NCBI GenBank assembly: GCA_943372215.1
Contig: CALRXU020000006.1
Span: 159,222 to 223,221 of the forward strand
Direction of reading: 5' to 3'
DNA: 64,000 nt
Origin: UBA6183 sp943372215
GTDB lineage: Bacteria; Bacteroidota; Bacteroidia; UKL13-3
Shown here piece by piece: positions 1-9,900 of this stretch. Under the pieces are notes generated by a model, which saw only the letters and a list, made by a program, of their open reading frames with translations, had not been told where the DNA came from and ran no database searches. The translations under genes were made by a program, and so were the position numbers. Position 1 is the first letter of the stretch, and every line of letters starts with the position of its first letter.

Positions 1-855
1 ATCGTAAGGAATAAATTCCAGCCCCATTTTTTTGCAGGTATCTTGCGAGAGTTTGTTGCCATCACGTTCAATAAACAATTGCTTGATTTGTTCTTTAGAA
101 AACCCTTGGTTGTTTAACAAGCCACCTTCACGGTCAATAATCCCCACAATCATCACATCCATTTGCGAGAGGTAATAGGCAGCCGCAGCGGCCACATTTC
201 CCCAGCCTTGTATAATGGCACGTTTGTAGGCAAAGTTAGGTCCCCAAAAATCATAGAAATGGCGCACCGCTTCTGCAACGCCCCAACCCGTAATCATATC
301 AGCCACCACATAATGTTTGTTTACATCAGGCGAAAAGCGGGCATCATCCAAGCGTTTAGAAACCCCTTCACGCAAGTTTTTAATCATCCTTGCCTTGCCT
401 TCGGCTGTTGGTTTAAAATGCCCAACCGCAGTCCCTTCCTGCGGGTGCAACAATCCATATTGTTCCGTAATCGGAATCACCTCGTGTATTTCATCCACAT
501 TCAAATCGCCACCTGTGCCATAATACGTTTTAAGCAAAGGCATCACAGCTTTGTACCAACGTTCCAATACACCCTTTTTGCGTGGGTCAGCAGGGTCAAA
601 ATTAATACCTGATTTTGCCCCACCAATGGGTGGGCCCGAAACGGTAAATTTAATCTCCATGGTTTTGGCTAATGAGGTTACCTCATCTTTGTTTAACCCT
701 TTGCGCATGCGTGTTCCACCTCCGGCACTTCCTCCACGTAATGAGTTAATCACCACCCAGCCTTCCGCTTCAGTTTCACTATCTTTCCATTCGAAAACAA
801 TTTCGGGTTGTTTTTCTTCGTATCGTTTAATTAGTTTTTGAACTTGTGTTGACAT
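1..855 (-). CDS. Glu/Leu/Phe/Val dehydrogenase family protein, 3' end outside window
   Basis: NAD(P)-dependent oxidative deamination of an amino acid, most likely glutamate, to the 2-oxo acid and ammonium in the cytoplasm. The first 285 codons are present, starting at ATG 855, and the frame is open to base 1. Visible are the family signature with the catalytic lysine, PPIGGAKSGINFDP (Lys at about residue 81), the glycine-rich segment GGSAGGGTRM near residue 41, and the start of the Rossmann domain, QGWGNVAAAAAYYL. The family is usually 400-470 residues, so roughly a third is missing at the window edge, not through mutation. Glutamate versus another amino acid cannot be settled from this fragment. 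A strong hairpin lies only 12 bases upstream of the start, so any promoter must lie on the far side of it. Confidence 0.9.
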   Translation of the reverse strand, partial: MSTQVQKLIKRYEEKQPEIVFEWKDSETEAEGWVVINSLRGGSAGGGTRMRKGLNKDEVTSLAKTMEIKFTVSGPPIGGAKSGINFDPADPRKKGVLERWYKAVMPLLKTYYGTGGDLNVDEIHEVIPITEQYGLLHPQEGTAVGHFKPTAEGKARMIKNLREGVSKRLDDARFSPDVNKHYVVADMITGWGVAEAVRHFYDFWGPNFAYKRAIIQGWGNVAAAAAYYLSQMDVMIVGIIDREGGLLNNQGFSKEQIKQLFIERDGNKLSQDTCKKMGLEFIPYD

Positions 856-867
856 ATGCTGCTAAAT

Positions 868-900
868 AAATTGCGCCCGTTTTTTGGACGGGCGCAATTT
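868..900 (-). terminator. Hairpin terminator after the 3,528-residue gene, in the dehydrogenase leader
   Basis: A perfect 13-bp stem (868-880 against 888-900) encloses a 7-base loop. In the minus direction it follows the TGA of the giant surface-protein gene at 933 by 32 bases and is followed by a short T/A-rich run. It is also the leader of the dehydrogenase gene, whose ATG begins 12 bases later, so it may act as an attenuator as well as a terminator. Confidence 0.75.
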
Positions 901-932
901 ACTACTATTCTACTTTATCAAAATGATTTACA

Positions 933-3900
933 TCATTGTTTCATAAAACGCACCACTTCGCGGTTACCATTTTGTGGGTTAGAGAGTTGCAGGAAATATT
1001 GGCCAGATTGCAAAACGGATAAAGGCAATTCAAGCTCCCCGTTGTTCCAGTTGAGGTTGCTTTGGGTAAACACTGTTCTTCCGCTGATGTCAAACACTTC
1101 AATTAAAGAAAAATCAGCACCAGCCTTTTGCTGAACATGCAAGGTGTTTTCAACCAAGGTAGGGTAAATGCGCACAGAAGATAATGCCGAAGCTTCAGTC
1201 AATCCGGTAGCAATAATGTCTGTTCCGATTAATAGCTCAAACCTGCCGCTTCCTAAGGTGGCTTTGTTGTTTACATCAACTGTAAATAAATATTCACTGG
1301 TGTTTTTAAGATTAACATACACATTGGTAAACTTATCAAACAACAACACCGATTTATCAACAACCAATTGGTCGGCCCCGCTAAACTTAAATACATAAGC
1401 ACCATTGGCAGTGGTTGCCACATTTAATGCAATGGTATCACCAATGCCATTAAACGGTTTGCAATTTGCCGTTAGCGAAACACCCGCATCAGTTAGGGTT
1501 GATATGTTTACTGAGCCACCTAATTTTTCAATATCATACAAGTCAAACTCTTCCGTAGCGTTATCTATGTATTTCACAAAAGCAGCATCACTATTAATAG
1601 AGTCCCTGAATAGTTCAAGGCGTAATCCACCAAAATCGCTTGTTTTAAATAAGGCAGTAGGGGCAGTAGTTGATTTAAAGCTTTCTCTAAAAGTAATGGC
1701 AGGTGAAGCCGCATTGGCGTGCACAAAAAAAGCAGAACCTGATGGAATAATGCCACCTGAAATATCGCCCACATTGCTACTGGCATTAAACGATTTGTAG
1801 TTGTTGGTATTTGGGTCGTAAATAAAAATGGTGGGATCAACATTGGTTAAGTTGGTGCCATCATCAAAAAAGGTATTCCAGTTGTAATGGCACGGGTATG
1901 GATTTCCAAGCAAATTCCAACCATCGTTTCCACCGCTTCCGGTGTTGGTAAATGTAATAGGCATTACAATGTCGCCACGGTTCACTGCACCAACTACATT
2001 CGCTGTAACTGCATTCTGTGTAGGTTCAGTATCGTTTAAACGGTTGGTATTGCTTCTATCACCACGTATAAATACACGGTAACCTCTTCCCACATCTAAT
2101 GTGTTGGTAACATTTGTAGCTCCTGTCCATCCCAAGCTACTGCTTCCGCTGGTGGCTTCATTGTAAGAAAATACAGTTGAAGGGTTAGATGTTGTGGCAT
2201 CAAAACCATTGCTGGCTCCGCCTGTTCCGGTAACAAAAAACTCACCCCTCCAATCATCAATGGTGCTGCTAGATGAAGGGCTACTCATAAACCTAAACCT
2301 GCGGGCAACACTTGGAATAAAACGTTGCACGGTAACATTACCCGAGATATAAGAACCCGTTCCGGCAGTGATGCATGCTGTTGCTGTTGCATCAGAAATT
2401 AAAGTAAGAAATCCACCGGTGGCTAATGTACCAGCCGTTGGGGTTACAGTAGTGGTTACTTGCACGGCATTACCTAAAGTAATGGTTTGCGAAGCCCTGT
2501 TGTAAGTAAAATTGCTTAAGCGGTTGGTTGTGCCGGGGGTGGTTTGATCAAAAAACAAACTTCCTCCCATACTTCCAGTACCTCCAATGGTGATGTTTGA
2601 TGAACCATTAGCTGTGAAACAATTTGTTCCACTCATTCCACTAACAGAACCATTTAATATAAGCGTATTAGAACCGATTGCTAAAGTGCCTGCTGTAAAA
2701 CTCAACGCCCCTGAAACGGTAATATTGGCACTTATTGTTTTTGCGCCAACTGCAGTAATTGATAAGTTATTAAAGGTTGTAGAGGTTGCAATTGTTTGTG
2801 CAGCTCCACCAAATCTAACCGTTCCCGTACTTGCAACAAAATTACTGCCCGTGCCATTCCATGCACTTACAGATGTAGCGTTCACGTTGATGATGCTGGA
2901 GCCTCCATTAAGTGTTCCACTTGTTAATGAAACAATGCCAGTAAAAGTATGCGTGCGTCCGGTTCCTAAGTTTAATGTACCACCACTTCCATTAATGGTT
3001 AATGCTCCGCCATTGATGTTTCCTGTAAAGGTGGCCGTACCAGATGTTTTAGTCATAGAAACAGTTCCGGTTGTAGTAAAAGCACCAATATTTTGTGTGG
3101 CTGTTCCTTCAATGGTTAGCCCTCCTGAACCACTGGTTACAGTTCCGCTATTTACTAAATCTCCATTTAAAGTAATCAAATTACTACCGGGAGTTAAGGT
3201 AGCACCTGAATTAATAGTTAAGGTAGCACCTGCATTAAATGTTTTTGCAGCATTTAGGCTAATTGCACCAGTGCTGGCAATAGTTACACCACCAGTTGCA
3301 GTAAAAGGAGTAATCCACTCTTCGTCACTTACCGTGCGAGATGTTGTGGTGCTATATTGCAATGAGGCGGATGCACCATAAGTAACTACACCTGTTGTTA
3401 CAGTAACGGTTGCTGTTCCTTGCATGGATAGTGTACCATTAACTGTTGGCGTAGTTGCAAATGTTTTTACTCCTGAACCTGACAATGTTAAGTTGTTAAA
3501 GGTGAATACGGGGCATGTTTGTGCAGCACCAGAAAAGTTGATCGTACTCGTTCCAATAGTAAAAGTGCCACCCGTTCCGGTAATGGGTGTTGCAGCTGAC
3601 AAGTTAAGTATGCTGGAACTACAATCTAATGTGCCATTTGTTCGAGTTACTGTTCCGCTAAATGTATGTGTCCTAGATGTACCTAAATTGAGTGTGCCAC
3701 CAACCCCATTCATGGTTAGCGCAGCCCCACTAAAGTTGCCTGTAAAGGTAGCTGTGCCGCCTGTTTTGGTAACAGATAACGATCCAGTAGTAGTAAGCCC
3801 AGCAATATTTTGGGTACCTGTTCCGGTAAGTATAATATTAGCGCTGTTTCCTGTTAATGTTCCTGCGGTTAACACAATGTCACCAGTAATGGTATGCGTT

Positions 3901-6900
3901 CTGCCTGCACCCAGGTTTAAGGTGCCTCCAGTACCATTTACAGTGATTGTATTTACACTTAAGTTTCCGGTTAAAGTTGCTGTTCCTCCTGTTTTAGTCA
4001 TGCTAACATTTCCGGTTGTGGTGAAACCGTCTATATTTTGATTGCTTGTACCGCTTAATGTAATATTAGCTGAACTGCCCGTTAATGTACCAGCAGTAAC
4101 TGTGATATCTCCTGAGATGGTATGTGTAAGTGCTGTTCCTAAATTTAATGTTCCACCTGAGCCATTAACCACTATTCCACCAGCACTTAAATCACTGGTT
4201 AGTGTGGCCGTTCCACCAGTTTTAGTTAACGATACCGTTCCGGTTGTTGTAAACCCACTAATATTTTGACTTAATGTTCCTGTAATAACAATTGGGGAAC
4301 TTCCTAAAACAACCGTTCCATTTCTTGTAAAGCTACCATGAATAGTCAGTTGAAAATTAGCAGAGGTTAGTGTGGCTCCGAGGTTAACAGTCAAGGCTCT
4401 GCATACCGCGTCATTTGTTAAAATGGGTTGAGTAGCAATGTTAGGAATTTCAACATCGAGCAACGCTGTTGGTACTCCGTTTGACCAGTTTCCAGCAGTA
4501 AACCAATCTGTGGTTGAAGCTCCGGCTGTCCATACGGTAGATGGGTTGTTAAGCGTAATTCTTCCTGCAAATGTACCAAAAAAAGTAGCGTTAATATTGC
4601 TTGCTCCTGAACCTGTTCCACCCCAAGTTCCTAAATCTACTTGTGGCACCCCATTCAATGTTATTCCAGTACAAGTGTGTGTGGTGATGCCATTTAAGTC
4701 AACAGTACTTCCACTATTAATAATTAACGAAAACGAAATACTTTTTGAAGCATTAAAGGTAATGGTTCCAGCACCAGCAATAACTACTCCGCCAGAACTG
4801 GTAAAACTGGCTGGAAACTCATTATTGGTAGTTGTAAACGCAGAAGGTTTGTTGTAAGAAAGTGTGGCTGCCGAACCATAAGTAGGAGCGGTTGATACGG
4901 TTGCTGTTCCTTCTAACGAGAGGATACCGTTAACAGTTACCGATGTAGTTGTTTTTACCCCACTTCCACTTAAGGTTAAGTTATTATAGGTGAGTTGACC
5001 AACCGTTTGTGCTGCTCCAGAGTAATTTACCGTTCCGGTGCTAGGAGTAAAGGTTCCTCCTGATCCTGAAACAACAGCCCCGCTTCCAGAAAGAGTAAGC
5101 GTGCTGGTCCCTCCATTTAATGTTCCACTTGTTCGAGTCCAAGTTCCGGTAAAGGTGTGCACAAGTCCTGTACCTAAATGGAGTGTTCCACCAGAACCAT
5201 TAATGGTGAGTGCTCCGGCATTCATGTTTCCTGTTAAAGTAGCCGTACCTCCAGTTTTGGTCATGCTTAACGTTCCGGTAATGGTAAATCCGGCAATACT
5301 TTGCGTAGCCGTTCCTGAGATGGTTACATTAGATGTGCTTCCTGTTAATGTACCAGCAGTAACCACAATGTCCCCTGTAAAAGTGTGGGTTCTTGCTAAA
5401 CCAAGATTGAGTGTTCCTCCACTTCCATTTAAGGTTAAGCTTGCCACACTGATATTTCCAGTGAACGTAGCTGTGCCTCCGGTTTTGGTCATAAGCACAT
5501 TTCCGGTAGTAGTAAATCCGGCTATGCTTTGGGTTCCAGTTCCTGCCAAGGTAACATTAGCTGCGCCAGCTGTGAAAGTTCCTGTTAAATTACCAGATAG
5601 TTCAACGGTGGATGAGCCTCCATTTAAGGTACCAACAGTAACCGTAATATTACCAGTAATAACATGACTTAACGAAGTACCCAAATTTAGTGTTCCTCCC
5701 GTTCCATTAATGGTTAGTGTATTTACACTTAATGCTCCAGTTAACGTTGCAGTACCTCCGGTTTTGGTTGTAGTTAAATTACCTGTAGTTGTAAATCCGG
5801 CAATACTTTGGGTGCTGGTTCCGCTGAGTATAATGTTCGCTGAATTACCTGTTAATGTTCCTGCAGTTAAAGTAATATCACCTGTAATGGTATGCGTTGT
5901 TCCTGCACCTAAATTTAATGTACCGCCTGATCCATTTACGGTAATGGTATTTACATTTAGATTGCCGCTTAAGGTAGCCGTACCACCAGTTTTAGTCATG
6001 GAGAAATTACCTGTGGTATTTAATGTTGCTATACTTTGTGTTCCGGTTCCTGTTACCACAATGTTAGATGAACTTGCCACCAATGTGCCGGCAGTAATGG
6101 TAATGTCGCCAGTAAAAGTATGGGTTAAAGCAGGGCCTAAATTAAGGGTTCCGCCTGTTCCATTTAGTATTAAACTATTGCAACTCAAATTACCTGAGAG
6201 AGTAGCTGTACCTCCGGTTTTGGTCATACTTACGTTTCCTGTAGTGGTAAACCCTCCAATGGTTTGGGCGAAAATACCTGTTATCACAATAGGTGAACTG
6301 CTTAAGTTGGCTGTGCCATTATTGGTAAAGTTTCCATGAATGGAGAGTTGAAAACCGGCAGATGTTAAAGTGGCCCCACTGTTAATGGTTAAATCACCAC
6401 TCTCTGAAGCAACTGTTAATGTAGGTTGTGTTGCCACATTTGGGATAAGTACATCTAAAGTTGAAGTGGGTACACCATTGTTCCAGTTTAGTGGGTCCGA
6501 CCAATCTGTTGATGATCCACCAGACCAGGTGGTCAACTTATTACGATTTTGCAAAGTGCCTGTTGATGTAGACTCAAAAAATACATCGTCAATATTTGCA
6601 GCTCCCGATGCCGTACCTCCGTAAAATCCGATAAGTTGCGTAACACCGCCAAGAACCAAACCTCTTGATATACTACTGAAGGTGCTCAAGTTAATCTGCG
6701 CTCCGGTGTTGATGGTTAAGTTCTCGCTAATATCTTTTGCTCCGTTAAAAGTTACCACCGTACCTGATCCATTTACAATTACCCCACCACTCGACACAAA
6801 AGAAGCAGGAAATTCATTATTGGTGGTGGTTACGGCATTTCCTGTGTTATAACGCAAAGTGGCGTCTCCTCCATAAGTGATCACTGCAGATACAGATGCC

Positions 6901-9900
6901 GTTCCTTCCAAAGAGAGGATTCCATTTACGGTAACGCCAGTTGTAGTTTTTACACCGCTGCCACTTAACGTGAGGTTATTATAGGTTAATGCCCCAACAG
7001 TTTGTGCTGCTCCACTATAGTTAATCGTGCCTGTGCCTGGAGTAAATGTGCCACCTGAGCCACTGATTACCGTGCCATTTAAAGAAAAGGAAATCGTGCT
7101 TGAGCCTCCATTTAAAGTACCGTTTGTGCGGGTCCAGGTTCCAGTGAACACATGGGTTAAACCAGTGCCAGCATTTAGTGTACCTCCAGTTCCGTTAATT
7201 GTTAAGCCATTGGCGTTAATGTTTCCGTTAAGAGTAGCCACACCGCCTGTTTTTGTCATTGAAATATTTCCTGTGGTAGTGAACCCATCAATGCTTTGTG
7301 TTGCTGTACCTGTTATCGTAACGTTAGAGGTATTACCCACTAAAGTTCCATTTGTTACGGTAATGTTTCCGGTAAAAGTATGCGTTCTTGCCGCACCCAA
7401 ATTAAGTGTACCTCCTAATCCATTTAGGATTAAACTGGCCGCACTGATATTGCCTGTAAAGGTTGCGGTTCCAGCCGTTTTGGTCATGTTTATGTTGCCA
7501 GTAGTGGTAAACCCGGAAATGCTTTGAGTTGCCTCTGTTCCTGTAATAGTCATTCCTCCTGCGCCACTGGTTAGTGTACCTGAATTTGAAAAGTTACCTG
7601 ATGTAGTGATGAGGTTTGCACCAGGTGTTAGTGTGGCTCCTGAGTTAATAGTAAGTGGTACAGCAGCATTAAATATTTTAGCACCGTTTAAACTAATAGC
7701 ACCTGTACTTGCAATGGTTACTCCACCTGATGCCGTAAATGGTGATACCCATTCTTCATCTGTAACTGTTCTTGCAGTTGTGGTATTATATTGCAGTGAT
7801 GCACCAGAGCCATATGTTACAACTCCAGTTGTAACCACAACAGTAGCTGTACCTTGTAAGCTGAGGATACCGTTAACGGTTGGTGCTGTTGCAAACGTTT
7901 TAACACCAGAGTTGGATAAAGTGAGGTTATTAAAAGTTAATACGGGGCAGGTTTGCGCAGTACCTGAGAAATTCACTGTTCCTGTGTTTGAAGTGAATGT
8001 TCCTCCAGAACCAGAAAATACGGTAGCATTGGAGAAGCTGATAGTGCTTGAGCCTCCTTCCAGTGTTCCATTATTACTATTCCATGTTCCGGTAAAAACA
8101 TGGGAAAGTCCTGTTCCGAGGTTTAATGTTCCACCCACACCATCTATGGTTAAGTTTGCCCCATTTACATTACCTGTTAATGTGGCCACACCACCTGTTT
8201 TGTTCATCACCAAGTTTCCAGTTGTGGTAAACCCGGCAATACTTTGTGTAGCCGTTCCAGTTAAATTAAGTTGAGATGAATTGGCGTTTAAAGTTCCGGC
8301 CGTAATTGTTAAATTACCCGATATAGAGTGAGAGAATGATGCGCCAAAATTTAACGTACCACCTGATCCATTTAATATGATGCTAGCTGCCGAAATATTG
8401 CCAGTAAAGGTTGCAGTGGCAGCCGTTTTGGTCATGGTGATATTTCCAGTAGTGGTTAATCCTGCTATACTTTGGTTAATAATCCCTGCTATTACAATTG
8501 GCGAACTACCAAACGTAGCAGTGCCATTTTGCACAAAACTACCATGTATGGTTAGTTGAAAGCTTGCAGAGGTGAGTGTTGCACCTGAATTAATGGTGAG
8601 GTTTCTACAAACGGCATCAGCAGTTAAAGTTGGTTGCAATGCAATGTTAGGAATAGTAGCATCCAAGCTTGATGTTGGTACACCATTTGACCAGTTGCCT
8701 GCCGTTGACCAGTCTGTTGTTAGGGCACCTGCCGTCCACAAGGTTGCCGAGCTTGATATGGTGATGAATCCTGAAAACGCTCCAAAAAAAGTGGCATTGA
8801 TGTTGGTTGCTCCAGAGCCTGTTCCGCCATAACTTCCTACAGACTGGGAAACTCCTCCTAACATTAATCCGTTTGCAGTATGGGTGGTAACTCCATTAAA
8901 ATTAACGGTTGCTCCGGTTTGTATGTTTAAGGTGTAGATGATTATTTTTTGGGCGTTAAAAGTAATGGTTCCTGTGTTGGTGATAATAACACCACCGGTA
9001 CCCGAAAATGTGGCGGGGAACTCGTTATTGGTAGAGGTAAAAGATGCGGGCTTATTGTATTGCAAAGTAGCATCAGACCCATAAGTTATTGCAGCAGAAA
9101 CAGTGGCCGTTCCTTCTAAAGAAAGCACTCCGTTCACGGTTACTCCTGTGGTGGTTTTAGTACCGCTTCCACTTAAAGTAAGGTTATTATAAGTGAATGA
9201 GCCAATGGTTTGTGCTGTTCCAGAGTAGTTCACTGTACCCGCATTAGGGGTAAAAGTACCACCTGCTCCGCTGATAACTGTACCACCAACAGAGAAGCTA
9301 ATGGTGCTTGACCCTCCGTTAAGTGTTCCGTTTGTACGTGTCCATGTTCCGGTAAAGGTATGGTTCAAACCAGTACCAAGGTTTAGTGTTCCTCCTGAAC
9401 CATTTAAGGTGAATGCACCACCATTTACGTTTCCGGTAAAAGTAGCCGTTCCGGCAGTTTTGGTAAGTGTAACTGTTCCTGTGGTTGTAAATGTGCCAAT
9501 ATTTTGTGTGGTTGCAGTTCCAGATATGGTAACACCTCCTGAGCCACTTGTTAATGTTCCTGAGTTAATAAAATCTCCACCAAAGGTGAGTAAATTTGCT
9601 CCGGGAGTTAATGTTGCTCCAGAGTTTATGGTAAGGGGAATATTGGCGTTAAAAGTTCTTGCTGCTGTAAGACTAATAGCTCCTGTATTGGAAATGATAA
9701 CTCCTCCTGTGGCAGCAAAAGGAGTAATCCACTCTTCTGCGCTTGCATTTCTTGCTATTGATGTGTTATATCTTAAAGTGGCATTAGCTCCATAAGTAAC
9801 TACTCCTGTGGTAACTGTTATGGTAGCATCTCCTTCTAATGTAAGTATGCCATTAACGGTTGGGGTGGTGACAAATGTTTTTACTCCGGAGTTTGCAAGT

